A stretch of 64,000 nucleotides of DNA from Akkermansia massiliensis (GCF_018847375.1 NZ_CP072036.1:2728001-2792000); one strand, 5' to 3'; positions 27,758-40,943 are shown, numbered from the stretch's first letter. Translations and numbers: made by a program. Notes: generated from the sequence alone by a model not told the origin.

Positions 27758-28642
27758 ATGCCTGCGCTGCTGATCACGTCTTTCATCTGGGCGTTGTCAT
27801 TCGGACTGCTGGGGAACTGCCTGTCCGACCTCCCCGCCAGTTTTGTCGCGCTGGCGCGCATGGCCGGCTCGCTGGCCGTTTTCCTCCCCTTCGTCCGGAA
27901 GGTTCCTTTCAGCCATGCAATGGGGATGATGGGGATAGGCGCCGTCCAATTCGGAGGAATGTACCTCTGCTATATCGCAGCCTTCCATTATCTGCCTTCC
28001 CACCAGGTCGCCCTTTTCACGGCCACTACGCCGATTTACGTGGTTCTGGTCAACGGCCTGATGAAGAAGAAGCTGCCGCCGCTCCATCTGGCGGCGGCCG
28101 TTCTTGCGGCCATAGGAGGCGCGGGCATCCTTTGGAAAGGGTATTCCGCCGGCAATGGCGAACTTACGGGAATTGTTCTGGTACAGCTTTCCAACCTTTG
28201 TTTCGCGGCAGGGCAAATCGCCTACATTTCCTTGAAGGATTCCTGGTTCGGCGGAAGTGAAGCTTCCTGCTTCGCCTATGCCTACGCAGGCGCCCTGCTG
28301 GTTACCTTGCCTGCCGGACTGCCGTCAGGGCTGGCCTGCTGGCAGGAGATTTCAGCCATGCAATGGTGGCTGCTGGCCTATTTGGGAGTCATCGCTTCAG
28401 GAGTCTGCTTTTTCCTCTGGAATTACGGCGCCCGCCGGGTAACGCCCGTCAAGCTGGCAATCATGAACAATCTCAAGATTCCCCTGGCGGCGCTGATTTC
28501 CCTGCTCCTGTTCCGGGAACAGCCCAATATGTTCCTCCTGGCTCTCGGGTGCCTGCTTATCCTGTCCTCTTTCCTGATCGCGCCCATTCCTCTCAAAAAG
28601 GCTGCGCAGAAACAGGCTTCCGGCGGCCGGATTCCGGAATAA
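27758..28642 (+). CDS. EamA-family (DMT superfamily) transporter
   Basis: A 294-residue inner-membrane protein with about ten hydrophobic helices arranged as two EamA repeats. Features include the N-terminal ITSFIWALSFGLLGN, GAVQFGGMYLCYIAAFHYLP in repeat one, and VIASGVCFFLWNYGARRVTP in repeat two, the typical second-repeat signature. Such carriers usually export amino acids or metabolites; the substrate is unknown. I use the ATG at 27758. A TTG at 27725 would add 11 residues. Confidence 0.85.
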   Translation: MPALLITSFIWALSFGLLGNCLSDLPASFVALARMAGSLAVFLPFVRKVPFSHAMGMMGIGAVQFGGMYLCYIAAFHYLPSHQVALFTATTPIYVVLVNGLMKKKLPPLHLAAAVLAAIGGAGILWKGYSAGNGELTGIVLVQLSNLCFAAGQIAYISLKDSWFGGSEASCFAYAYAGALLVTLPAGLPSGLACWQEISAMQWWLLAYLGVIASGVCFFLWNYGARRVTPVKLAIMNNLKIPLAALISLLLFREQPNMFLLALGCLLILSSFLIAPIPLKKAAQKQASGGRIPE

Positions 28643-28705
28643 CGCACCCTTGTCATTTCCGCCCGCGCCAGTTTCCAGATTCTCCTTTCATGCTCCAGGA
28701 AAGGC

Positions 28706-31033
28706 ATGACACATCACATCCGTTTCATTTTGAACCGGAGATGGAATGAACAGGTCTTTTCTGGCAGTACTTTCCTCCTGTTCATGTTTAAGGTCGCCTC
28801 CCATTTTTTCCCATTCCTGTGCTGCTGCCTGATGGCCCAGTTCTCTCCGTCATTCGCCAAAACGGTGGAATACGATTTATACGTCCGGAACGCTCCGGTC
28901 AATTTTACCGGGGTCACGCGCCCGGCCATGACCATCAACGGAAGCATTCCCGGCCCCGTTCTGTATTTTACGGAGGGAGACACCGCGGTGATACGGGTGC
29001 ACAACCTGATGGATACGGAGACTTCCTTCCACTGGCACGGCCTGCTGGTGCCCAATGACCAGGACGGGGTGCCGTACCTGACTTCCGCGCCGGTAAAGCC
29101 CCACACCACGCATACCTATACTTTTCCCATCATCCAGAACGGCACGTACTGGTACCATTCCCACAGCGGACTTCAGGAGCAGAGCGGCCTGTACGGCGCG
29201 TTCGTCGTCCGCAAGCGGCCCGGCGACCCGGCGCGCAGGACGGAGGACGCCCTGCCGGAGTATACGCTGGTGCTGAGCGACTGGACGAACGAGAATCCCC
29301 AGGAGGTGAACAGGAAGCTTCACACCGGGTCGGACTGGTTTTCCATCCGCAAGGGGAGCGTGCAGAGCTACTGGGAGGCCCTGCGCGCCGGCTATCTGGG
29401 AACCAAGCTGACCAGCGAATGGAAGCGCATGAACGCCATGGACGTGAGCGACGTGTATTACGAACGCTTTCTGCTGAACGGCTCTCCGCAAGCTTCCCTG
29501 CCCCGGCTGAAGGGCGGCGACCGCCTCAGGCTGCGCATCGTCAACGGGGCTTCCTCCACCTATTTCTGGCTGAGGTACGCGGGCGGCAAAATCCGCGTGG
29601 TGGCCAGCGACGGGAAGGATGTCGTTCCCGTGGACGTGGACCGCATGATGATTGCGGTTTCCGAGACTTACGACGTCGTCCTGACGGTACCGGAATCAGG
29701 CAGGGCTTTCGAGTTCCAGGCGACGGCGGAGGATACCTCCGGGTCTTCCTCCCTGTGGCTGGGCCATGGGGAAAGGCAGCCGCTGCGCCCCTTCCCCAGG
29801 CTGAATTACTTCAAGAAGATGAAGCAGATGAACGGAATGATGACCATGGGCGGTAACATGAAGATGATGAAAATGAATTCCGGTTCCATGCGCCAGATGC
29901 ATCACCACGGCATGTCCGGCGGAATGCCGGCCTCCCATTCCGGAGATATGGGGATGATGGACATGAAGTCCGGTTCCTCCCATGGTGGAGGCCACGGCAG
30001 CATGCAGGAGGAGGGGGAGGAAACCACCCTGACGTATGACATGCTGAAGTCCCCTTCCCGCACCAACCTTCCTTCCGGCGTGCCCGTGAAGGAATTGCAT
30101 TTCATGCTGACCGGGAATATGAACCGCTACGTGTGGAGCATGAACGGGAAGACTCTTTCAGAGACGGACCGTATCATGATCAAGGAAGGGCAGAATGTGC
30201 GCATTATCCTGACCAACAATACCATGATGAGGCATCCCATGCACCTGCACGGCCATTTTTTCCGGCTGGTGAACAGGCACGGGGATTTTTCACCGCTCAA
30301 GTTCACGGCGGATATCCAGCCCATGGCCACCCAGGTGATCGAGTTTAACGCGGCGGAGAAGACGCGCGGCAACTGGTTTTTCCACTGCCATATCCTGTAC
30401 CACATGATGAGCGGCATGGGCCGGATTTTCACGTATGAGGATTCTCCCCCCAATCCGCAGCTTCCACACCCCATGCGGGCGCTCCAGCACGTTTACGACA
30501 TGGACCGGAAGTGGTACCTGACCGTGAACAATGATTTCGCCTCCAACGGGAACATCGGAGACCTGGAGTTCGGAGGCACCCGCTGGAGCGTTCAGGGAGA
30601 GTGGCAAATAGGCTACAAGGATACGCGCGGCTATGAGGCGGAAGGACGGCTGGGCAGGTACATCGGGGAGAAGCAGTGGCTTTACCCCTACATCGGGGTG
30701 GACTGGACCTGCCGCAAGGGTGAGGCCGGAGAACGCAACATGTTCCGCCAGACCACCAAAAAGGACCGGGAAGTGGACGGCACCCTGGGCGTCCGGTATA
30801 CGCTGCCCCTGCTCCTGATTGGGGATGCGCGCATTGATACGGACGGAAAGGCGCGCCTGCAATTGGAGAGGGACGATATCCCGCTCACCTCCCGCCTGCG
30901 CCTTTCCTTTTCCCTGAATACGGACCGGGATTATTCCGTGGGCCTGCACTACATCCTGACCTCCCATCTCAGCGTTTCCACCAATTACGACAACAACCTG
31001 CACTGGGGAGTGGGGCTGATGCTGACCTATTGA
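28706..31033 (+). CDS. Multicopper oxidase fused to CopB-like outer-membrane barrel
   Basis: A 775-residue exported fusion. The N-terminus has a hydrophobic signal ending near FSPSFA (residue 51). Three cupredoxin domains carry all copper motifs: HWHG (about residue 110), WYHSHSG (about 149), HPMHLHGHFF (about 511) and FHCHILYHMM (about 561). A Met/His-rich loop at about 372-435 (MKMMKMNSGSMRQMHHHGM) resembles the cuprous-ion loops of CopA/PcoA. Residues about 600-775 form a beta-barrel domain like CopB, ending in an aromatic residue (MLTY). In proteobacteria CopA and CopB are separate proteins. The ATG at 28706 has AGGA 5 bases upstream; 28784 is an alternative start. Confidence 0.85.
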   Translation: MTHHIRFILNRRWNEQVFSGSTFLLFMFKVASHFFPFLCCCLMAQFSPSFAKTVEYDLYVRNAPVNFTGVTRPAMTINGSIPGPVLYFTEGDTAVIRVHNLMDTETSFHWHGLLVPNDQDGVPYLTSAPVKPHTTHTYTFPIIQNGTYWYHSHSGLQEQSGLYGAFVVRKRPGDPARRTEDALPEYTLVLSDWTNENPQEVNRKLHTGSDWFSIRKGSVQSYWEALRAGYLGTKLTSEWKRMNAMDVSDVYYERFLLNGSPQASLPRLKGGDRLRLRIVNGASSTYFWLRYAGGKIRVVASDGKDVVPVDVDRMMIAVSETYDVVLTVPESGRAFEFQATAEDTSGSSSLWLGHGERQPLRPFPRLNYFKKMKQMNGMMTMGGNMKMMKMNSGSMRQMHHHGMSGGMPASHSGDMGMMDMKSGSSHGGGHGSMQEEGEETTLTYDMLKSPSRTNLPSGVPVKELHFMLTGNMNRYVWSMNGKTLSETDRIMIKEGQNVRIILTNNTMMRHPMHLHGHFFRLVNRHGDFSPLKFTADIQPMATQVIEFNAAEKTRGNWFFHCHILYHMMSGMGRIFTYEDSPPNPQLPHPMRALQHVYDMDRKWYLTVNNDFASNGNIGDLEFGGTRWSVQGEWQIGYKDTRGYEAEGRLGRYIGEKQWLYPYIGVDWTCRKGEAGERNMFRQTTKKDREVDGTLGVRYTLPLLLIGDARIDTDGKARLQLERDDIPLTSRLRLSFSLNTDRDYSVGLHYILTSHLSVSTNYDNNLHWGVGLMLTY

Positions 31034-31092
31034 ACGCCTTCCCCCATTTTCTCCTGTTCCAGCCGGGCATTCCCCTGTAGCATTCCTTCACC

Positions 31093-32421
31093 ATGTCAGG
31101 GATGATGAATTGGCAGCAGCTTTTGTCGGACGCCCGCTGGGGGTCCAGGCACCAGAGTACGGCGTCTCCGCAGAAAAACCGCAGCAATTACGACCGGGAT
31201 TACGGGCGCATTCTGTTTTCCAGCGCTTTCCGCCGCCTTCAGGACAAGACGCAGGTTTTCCCCCTGGGCCGCAATGATTACGTTCGCACCCGCCTGACCC
31301 ACAGTCTGGAGGTGGCCCACATCGGCTCCTCCCTCGGCATGCTGGCGGGAGAGTGGCTGGCGGAGAAAGGTTCCCTTCCCGCTCCTATAGTGCCTTCCGA
31401 CGTGGCCACCATCGTTTCCACCGCCTGCCTGGCCCATGACATCGGCAATCCGCCCTTCGGCCATTCCGGGGAGGACGCCATTGAAACCGCCCTGAAACGG
31501 CACGGCCTGGAGCTGCCGTTTGAAGGGAATTCCCAGGGGTTCCGCATCCTTACCCGCACCGGGGATCCGATGGAAGGCAACGGCCTGAAACTGACGGCGG
31601 CCGTTCTGGGCGCCTTCATGAAGTATCCCTGCACGCAATCCTATTCCGCGGCCGTCAGGAAAGGCGGCATGACGGCAGCCAACAAGCTTGAATGCAAGAA
31701 GTTCGGCATCGGGGAACAGGAGAGGGAGGCGGCTTCCTTCGTGGCCGGCCATCTGGGGCTGCTTCCCCGTTCCGCGCCGGATGAAAAATACCTTTGCTGG
31801 TGCCGCCATCCCCTGGCGTACCTGATGGAGGCCGCGGACGATATCTGCTACCGTATCGCGGATATTGAAGACGGGTATTTTTCCGGCATTCTGGATTTTG
31901 AGCCTACCAGGGATTTATTCAGCCCTTTCCTGACGGAATCCCAGCTTTGCTACGTCCGGGAACTGGAAAAGAAGGATGAAAAAGATTCCTGCATCCATTA
32001 CATGCGCGCGCTCGCCATCGGCAGGAGCATCCAGTCCGCCGTGGACAGTTTCATGAAGCATGAAGAGGAGCTTCTGCAAGGGAGCATGGATCAATCCCTG
32101 ATTGACCGTTCTGAACTGGCCGCGCCGCTGAACGGATTGTACCAGTACGCCATTGAGAACGTGTACCAGGCCCGGGAGGTGATTGAAGTGGAAGCCATGG
32201 GCTACAAGGTGCTGGGAGAGCTGATCGACTTTTTCATGGAGTGGGTGAACCATCCTTCCTCCGGACAGTCTAAAAAAGTAGCCATCATGCTTCAGGGAAC
32301 CGGTCTGCCCAAGGATGACGAAGGGAAGGACGCACGCCTGGCGCACATGCTTGATTATATTTCCGGCATGACGGATTCCTTCGCGCTGGAGACGTACCGG
32401 AAATTGACCGGCATTCTGTAG
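31093..32421 (+). CDS. dgt: dGTPase-type HD phosphohydrolase
   Basis: A 442-residue deoxynucleoside triphosphate triphosphohydrolase, which cleaves dNTPs to nucleoside and tripolyphosphate. The start region SQFRRDYGRILFS-like (NYDRDYGRILFSSAFRRLQ) and DKTQVFPLGRNDYVRTRLTH are typical. The HD metal site is RTRLTHSLEVAHIG (His) and CLAHDIGNPPFGHSGE (His-Asp), about residues 70-128. Full length for the family. It regulates dNTP pools; some relatives defend against phage by depleting dNTPs, but nothing in this context suggests that role. Confidence 0.9.
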   Translation: MSGMMNWQQLLSDARWGSRHQSTASPQKNRSNYDRDYGRILFSSAFRRLQDKTQVFPLGRNDYVRTRLTHSLEVAHIGSSLGMLAGEWLAEKGSLPAPIVPSDVATIVSTACLAHDIGNPPFGHSGEDAIETALKRHGLELPFEGNSQGFRILTRTGDPMEGNGLKLTAAVLGAFMKYPCTQSYSAAVRKGGMTAANKLECKKFGIGEQEREAASFVAGHLGLLPRSAPDEKYLCWCRHPLAYLMEAADDICYRIADIEDGYFSGILDFEPTRDLFSPFLTESQLCYVRELEKKDEKDSCIHYMRALAIGRSIQSAVDSFMKHEEELLQGSMDQSLIDRSELAAPLNGLYQYAIENVYQAREVIEVEAMGYKVLGELIDFFMEWVNHPSSGQSKKVAIMLQGTGLPKDDEGKDARLAHMLDYISGMTDSFALETYRKLTGIL

Positions 32422-32618
32422 TTCCTGCCGCACTCCGCTTTTCAAAAGGAGTTCAAGACCTGCCCACAGGGAGGCCGCAAGATATCCCCTTTCTTTTCCT
32501 TCCATCTTCTTCCGGAGGTTCCTCCGGATGTGGAATAGATGTCCTGCTGCTGTTCCGTGCTTTTTCTTCCCGGAACGCGCCGCTTTTTCAGAAGAGGAAA
32601 AAGCCCCTTTTCTGCATG

Positions 32619-32645
32619 AAAAAGGCTGCCCCACACAGGGCAGCC
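32619..32645 (-). terminator. Rho-independent terminator after PDZ gene
   Basis: Read on the minus strand, GGCTGCCC and GGGCAGCC (32645-32638 and 32631-32624) form a perfect 8-base stem with a 6-base loop, followed by five T (32623-32619). It ends the minus-strand PDZ gene whose stop is at 32693. Confidence 0.8.
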
Positions 32646-32692
32646 GTCCTTAACATAATGATCATGGATTTCTCCATTGCTTCATGAAGAGG

Positions 32693-33652
32693 TTAAAAGC
32701 AGAAGTTGGTTTCTATGTTTTTCAGGCGTTCCCTGACGGCTTCCGGCACGGCTTCCTTTTCCTCCGGCGTGTTGTAAGGGCCGGAGTACAGGACTTTTCC
32801 CGCGGAATCCGTCACATGGACGGTGGTGCCCGCCTTGGAGCTGGAAGAAACCACAATGGTTCCGTTGGCGTCCGACATCCGGACGGAAGACGTGCTCTGC
32901 CCTCCGCCGGACACCTTGCCCATGGGGGGCATGGGCATCTGGTGAAGGTTCTGGAGGCTCCGGAGCATCTGGGCCGCTCCCGGGGTCAGGTTCATCCGGC
33001 CGATGATGTCATCCATCCGCGAATCATCAATCGCGGAGTCCCTCAAAAAATCATCCATCATCTGCTGCATGTCCAGAATGCGCTGCGGAAGGTTGGGCCG
33101 TGCGGCCATTCCGGCGGGAGGAACCGCCTGGCGCCGGACGGAGGGAACCACGCGCGGCTGGGTGCGGGGATCTCCCTGGGCCGCCAGTATTTCTTCCGCA
33201 GAAAGCGTTCCGCCGTCCAGCGTGACATCCGCCGTTTCCCGCTTGCCCTTGCGGTAGAATACAGCCGTAATCTTGTCTCCCGGAACTTTTTCAGACAGGG
33301 CTTCCGTCACGGAGCGCGGGCCGGACAGGGAGATGTCCCCCAGCTTGATGATGACGTCATTTTCCTGGAGTCCGGCCTTGGCGGCGGGACTGTCCGGCAT
33401 CACCTTGGTCACCAGCACGCCGGGAAATCCGCTGAGTTCCAATTGAGCCACAACTGCCTGCGGCACCGTGCCGGGCACAATGCCCAGCCTGGCCGGTCTG
33501 GAAGAGGGCAGCGGCTTGGTCTGCGGCGTGTAGGGAGTCAAGGGCGGCGGCTGAAGGTTGTCCGTACTTCCTGCGGGCCGGTCAATGGAATATCCGGAGC
33601 CCGAACCTATCAGCAATCCCAATGTCAGAAAGATACAGGTTTTCATATCCAT
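32693..33652 (-). CDS. Exported PDZ-domain protein
   Basis: A 319-residue protein with a signal peptide (about residues 1-20, MDMKTCIFLTLGLLIGSGSG). A PDZ domain follows at about residues 54-148 (GVLVTKVMPDSPAAKAGLQENDVIIKLG is its core, followed by VTEALSEKVPGDKITAVFYRKG). The second half is low-complexity and helical, with a Met/Asp-rich stretch (ILDMQQMMDDFLRDSAIDD). It ends in an Ala/Ser-rich beta segment. No protease domain is attached, unlike DegP. It probably acts as an envelope scaffold or adaptor; the partner is unknown. Confidence 0.8.
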   Translation of the reverse strand: MDMKTCIFLTLGLLIGSGSGYSIDRPAGSTDNLQPPPLTPYTPQTKPLPSSRPARLGIVPGTVPQAVVAQLELSGFPGVLVTKVMPDSPAAKAGLQENDVIIKLGDISLSGPRSVTEALSEKVPGDKITAVFYRKGKRETADVTLDGGTLSAEEILAAQGDPRTQPRVVPSVRRQAVPPAGMAARPNLPQRILDMQQMMDDFLRDSAIDDSRMDDIIGRMNLTPGAAQMLRSLQNLHQMPMPPMGKVSGGGQSTSSVRMSDANGTIVVSSSSKAGTTVHVTDSAGKVLYSGPYNTPEEKEAVPEAVRERLKNIETNFCF

Positions 33653-34032
33653 GTGAGATAATATACAGCATCCGTCCGCGCAATGTTCAAAATTTGTGCA
33701 TTTTTTTTGCAGGGCCCCGCCCGTCCCCTTCCGTCCCGCAGCGTCGGCAGACCGCCAAGGAACGCATCACGGGAGTAAAGCCAAGCCAACCCACACTTGG
33801 GTGAGACCTTTATCCGGACGCCTTTCCCTCCACCGGCAGGGAGATCTCCCTCCCGGTAGAACATTTATTTCCGGGCATGGGAAAAGAGCTCCGCCATGCA
33901 TCCAGGGCGCTTTCTTTTTCTTCACAAAGCAGAGACGCGGAACAAGGAACAGAACCGGAGAGCGCGAACACTTGCAGCAACAGAATGGAAAATTTCAACT
34001 GCGCTGCCCACAGGCGTTCACGCGGCGGTCCT
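33653..34032. other. Intergenic gap with 26-base near-perfect palindrome
   Basis: No gene is supported. At 33832-33857 the sequence ACCGGCAGGGAGATC, then TCCCTCCCGGT, is a palindrome broken by one symmetric pair (C37/C52 of the local numbering). A short ACCCA/TGGGT hairpin lies about 40 bases before it. It lies upstream of the PDZ gene and downstream of the anti-sigma gene on the minus strand, so it could be an operator or a terminator-like element. There is no T-run. Confidence 0.45.
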
Positions 34033-34704
34033 TTAATATTCCTTTTCAGGAAGAATTCTACGGATGACGGCAGGAGCAATCACGGGCACGCGCTCGTCTC
34101 CGCCCTGCAATTCAAAAAGAGTGGGTTTCCGCAGCAGCTCCCGCTTTTCCCCGGGCAGTACAGGGGCTTCCGTCTTTTCAGCTCCGGCTTCCGCCTCATT
34201 CCCTCCGGCCACCGTGCCGCCGGGCGCTACCAGCGTATTTTGAACCAGCAGAACGGCGCCCACCGCAGCCGCCACGGAAATGCCTGAAATATAGGCAAGC
34301 CGCCGCCACAGGGGGATTTTCACCGCTTTTTCCTGCTTCGCCTCTCCGGCGCAGTCCATGGCCTGCGCCATTTTGCACACGGAGAATTCCAGCATGGAAG
34401 AGGCGGAAAGCCTTTTCAGCCGGGTTTCCATTTCTTGTTCGGACTCGGCGCACATCAGGGAACAGCATTGTTCCCGGAACAGAACCCTCACCGGGGCAGG
34501 CCGCAAACGCTTCAAAAGGGATTCCATCTCATGAATTTCCTCATCGGATATTTCATCATGCCGGAGACGGTCGTTCAGGGGGAAGATTTCCTCACACCTT
34601 CCGGCCAGGCGGGAAATCAGTTCATCGGATACGGGAAGGGGCTGCATGGCGGCAGTACCGCCGCCTTCCTCCCCTGCGGCGGATGATGTTGTTTCATGTT
34701 TCAT
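34033..34704 (-). CDS. Membrane protein, probable anti-sigma factor
   Basis: A 223-residue protein with one hydrophobic segment at about residues 140-160 (YISGISVAAAVGAVLLVQN). The N-terminal part is cytoplasmic and helical (LISRLAGRCEEIFPLNDRLRHDE), and the C-terminal part is external and proline-rich. It starts 15 bases after the ECF sigma gene's stop on the same strand, the usual place for a cognate anti-sigma factor. No classical ZAS or FecR motif is clear, so the role rests on position and topology. Confidence 0.6.
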   Translation of the reverse strand: MKHETTSSAAGEEGGGTAAMQPLPVSDELISRLAGRCEEIFPLNDRLRHDEISDEEIHEMESLLKRLRPAPVRVLFREQCCSLMCAESEQEMETRLKRLSASSMLEFSVCKMAQAMDCAGEAKQEKAVKIPLWRRLAYISGISVAAAVGAVLLVQNTLVAPGGTVAGGNEAEAGAEKTEAPVLPGEKRELLRKPTLFELQGGDERVPVIAPAVIRRILPEKEY

Positions 34705-34719
34705 AAGAGTGGAGCGGCA

Positions 34720-35328
34720 TTAGAGTTGGTCTTTTTTGTTTCTCAGCGCCTTGCGGAGCAGGTCGATGCCATAGCGGTACCGGCTCGCCACCGTGTTTTG
34801 TGAGATTTCCAGCGTTTCCGCAATTTGCTGAAAGGTTTGTTCCCCCCATATTTTCAGGACAATGACCTCGGAGAATTTGGAAGGGAGCTTCCTGAGCTGC
34901 ATTTCCATGAACTGCTTGAGCTCCTCGTCCGCCGCGGCGCTGGAAAACCAGGGGTCCGCATAAACATCCTCGTCCTGTTCGGCGGCGCAGGCTTCATCCT
35001 CCCTTTTCTGGCGCCGGTCGGATTTGCGGCCATAGTCCACCGCCAGACGCCGGATGGAGGCAAAGACATAGGAAAGCCATGCCTCCTGCCCTCCCACAAA
35101 CTCTCCGGAGGCCTCCTTGCGCGCCAGCCGTATCAGGGCATCCTGAAGGATGTCCTCCGCATCTTCCGGAGAGCGGGACTGCTGGCGGGCAAACAGCAGC
35201 AGTTGAGCGACGTGCCTCCGCAGCCATTCATCCCAGCTCAGCAAATGGCTGTCTTCTTCATTAACTTCCTCTTCCCTGATGTAGGCGGACGTATTCATTT
35301 CTGCATGTTCGGTTCCTTCATCAATCAT
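34720..35328 (-). CDS. ECF-type RNA polymerase sigma factor
   Basis: A 202-residue sigma-70 family protein with regions 2 and 4 only. Region 2 is at about residues 40-100 (RSPEDAEDILQDALIRLARK, then WLSYVFASIRRLAVDYGRK). Region 4 is at about 145-195 (LPSKFSEVIVLKIWGEQTFQQIAETLEISQNTVASRYRYG, a helix-turn-helix). An acidic linker separates them. A later ATG at 35295 is an alternative start. It is cotranscribed with a membrane protein that probably acts as its anti-sigma factor. The thioredoxin-like gene upstream ends with a CCTCTTC/GAAGAGG hairpin at 35379-35397. Confidence 0.88.
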   Translation of the reverse strand: MIDEGTEHAEMNTSAYIREEEVNEEDSHLLSWDEWLRRHVAQLLLFARQQSRSPEDAEDILQDALIRLARKEASGEFVGGQEAWLSYVFASIRRLAVDYGRKSDRRQKREDEACAAEQDEDVYADPWFSSAAADEELKQFMEMQLRKLPSKFSEVIVLKIWGEQTFQQIAETLEISQNTVASRYRYGIDLLRKALRNKKDQL

Positions 35329-35418
35329 AGCGCAGCAAGTTCATTTTTTTGTTTAAAATAAAAGACGGAATATAGTTTTCCTCTTCACGGGAAGAGGGAA
35401 TGCCTTCATGAAAAGGGC

Positions 35419-36363
35419 TTATTTTCCCTTATTGATTATTTTCTGCATATTGTTGATCCATGGCTCCAGCTTTTTGGCCGCCGGAGATTCCGGATCGGCG
35501 GCACGGGCCATGTTCAGGTATTCCAGGGCCTTGGGATAATTGCGCTCCAGCGCATACCCGTCGCTGACGTATTTGGCTATTTCCAGGCGGATGGCCGGCA
35601 GGAGGTCCCGCTTCTCCAGCATTTGCAAAGCTTCCTCCTGTCCCGCGCGGACTTTTTCTGCGGAAAAGGGGCCCGCGTGTTTTTTGTAAAATTGCTCCAT
35701 CATGAGCCGCTGCGCCGCCAGGGTCACGGCTTTTTCAGCCTTCCCGGCAAATCCGTATTTGTCCTCCGGGTCCAGGGCGGAGATTTCCGCGATCAATTCC
35801 TTCTGATAGGGCTGCAAATCCTCCGGAAGCAGCTTGATAGCCTGCACCAGTTTTTCCAGTTTTTCCTTTCCTTCCAGCGCGCGGGCCGCAGCCACGGCTT
35901 CTTTCAGCTTCAGCCTCGTCTCCCCGGCGGCTGCCAATTTCTTCAAGTATTCCTCCGCCGTTCTGGAGGGTCCCACTATTTTGGCATAGGGAGCTCCATT
36001 CCCCTCCATGAGCAGGACGGAAGGAAATACGGAAATTCCGTAACGGCGCATCAATTCCTCATGAAACTTGAGCTGTTCCGGAGGCATTTTCCCCTCCGTC
36101 CTGGGAAAATCCAGCTCCACCAGCATGAAGTTGTTGTCTTCCGCATACTTGGCGAAGGCGTCCGTATCAAAAATATTTTTCCGCAGATAAATACACCCCG
36201 GGCACCAGTCGGAGCCGGTGAAGTCAACCAGCACCGGCTGTCCGCTTTTGCCGGCTTTCTCCAGAGCCTTGCTCCAATCCGTCTCCCAGACGGGAGATGC
36301 GGAACAAACCACGGCAGAAGCCAGAGAAAGAACGCCAAGGACAGGAAAAAATGAATTCTTCAT
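35419..36363 (-). CDS. Exported thioredoxin-fold protein
   Basis: A 314-residue protein with a signal peptide (residues 1-24, ending SAVVCSASP). A thioredoxin-like domain follows at about residues 25-145. Its active-site-like CPGC motif is in DFTGSDWCPGCIYLRKNIF (C56 and C59 approximately). The fold continues with FPSVLLMEGNGA, a cis-Pro strand variant (FPSV). The C-terminal 160 residues are helical and Lys/Glu-rich, with TPR-like character near the end (NYPKALEYLNMARAADPESPA). It probably handles disulfides or folding in the periplasm. Confidence 0.85.
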   Translation of the reverse strand: MKNSFFPVLGVLSLASAVVCSASPVWETDWSKALEKAGKSGQPVLVDFTGSDWCPGCIYLRKNIFDTDAFAKYAEDNNFMLVELDFPRTEGKMPPEQLKFHEELMRRYGISVFPSVLLMEGNGAPYAKIVGPSRTAEEYLKKLAAAGETRLKLKEAVAAARALEGKEKLEKLVQAIKLLPEDLQPYQKELIAEISALDPEDKYGFAGKAEKAVTLAAQRLMMEQFYKKHAGPFSAEKVRAGQEEALQMLEKRDLLPAIRLEIAKYVSDGYALERNYPKALEYLNMARAADPESPAAKKLEPWINNMQKIINKGK

Positions 36364-36465
36364 CTTAAAGGCATCATAGCACCATCCCTGCCCTTGTCAT
36401 TCTTTTTCAGACGTTCCCGCTCCTGGCAGCCCGGCGGCTGCCGTGACGCCGCGCCTTCGGTCCCC

Positions 36466-40529
<4,064 letters not shown>

Positions 40530-40569
40530 ATGATTCTCCTTTCCATACCCATGCAGGTACGGGTTTTAT

Positions 40570-40589
40570 ATACCTATAGGGGTATAGGT
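40570..40589 (-). promoter_or_regulatory. CsoR-type operator upstream of P1B ATPase
   Basis: The sequence ACCTATA-GGGG-TATAGGT (40572-40589) is a perfect 7-base inverted repeat with a G-tract centre. It lies 42 bases upstream of the ATPase start on the minus strand. The 16-mer ATACCTATAGGGGTAT (40570-40585) shares TAGGGGTAT and the ATAC flank with the site before the csoR-type gene. G-tract dyads like this are bound by CsoR/RcnR-family repressors. Confidence 0.7.
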
Positions 40590-40654
40590 TTGTCAAGATG
40601 AGACGGAAAAATCCCCGGAAATGGCGGTTGAAAAAAGGCTCTTGACCCCTCCTG

Positions 40655-40930
40655 CTAAATCATGTTGGCAAACCGTTCGACCGCCTTGGTAAAGCGTGCG
40701 ATGGTCTGCTCCGGGTCTCCGTGCTCCAGTCCGTCCCGGACGCAATGGCTGATATGCCCCTCCAGCACGACCTGGCCCACCTTGTGCAATGCGGACTTGG
40801 CGGCATTGAGCTGGGCAAGCACATCTTCACAGGGAACGTCCTCGTCAACCATCCTGTCGATCGCCTGCACCTGTCCGATGATTTTCTTGAGGCGGCGATG
40901 CAAATTTTCAGAATTCATGCATTGTTTCAT
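40655..40930 (-). CDS. csoR: CsoR-type copper-sensing repressor
   Basis: A 91-residue all-helical DUF156 protein. Cys34, His59 and Cys63 have the same spacing as the Cu(I) ligands C36, H61 and C65 of Mycobacterium tuberculosis CsoR. This favours copper over nickel (RcnR) or formaldehyde (FrmR) sensing. The family core RLKKIIGQVQAIDRMVDED is at residues 13-31. An alternative start at 40918 (MNSENLHRR) is possible. It is encoded upstream of the P1B ATPase on the same strand; each gene has its own operator-like site. Confidence 0.88.
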   Translation of the reverse strand: MKQCMNSENLHRRLKKIIGQVQAIDRMVDEDVPCEDVLAQLNAAKSALHKVGQVVLEGHISHCVRDGLEHGDPEQTIARFTKAVERFANMI

Positions 40931-40943
40931 TGCGGCGTTTCCT

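Noticed and set aside
31093..32421. dGTPase as an anti-phage dNTP-depletion gene
   Set aside because: Some relatives act that way, but there is no partner gene or island signature here; housekeeping dgt is the simpler reading.
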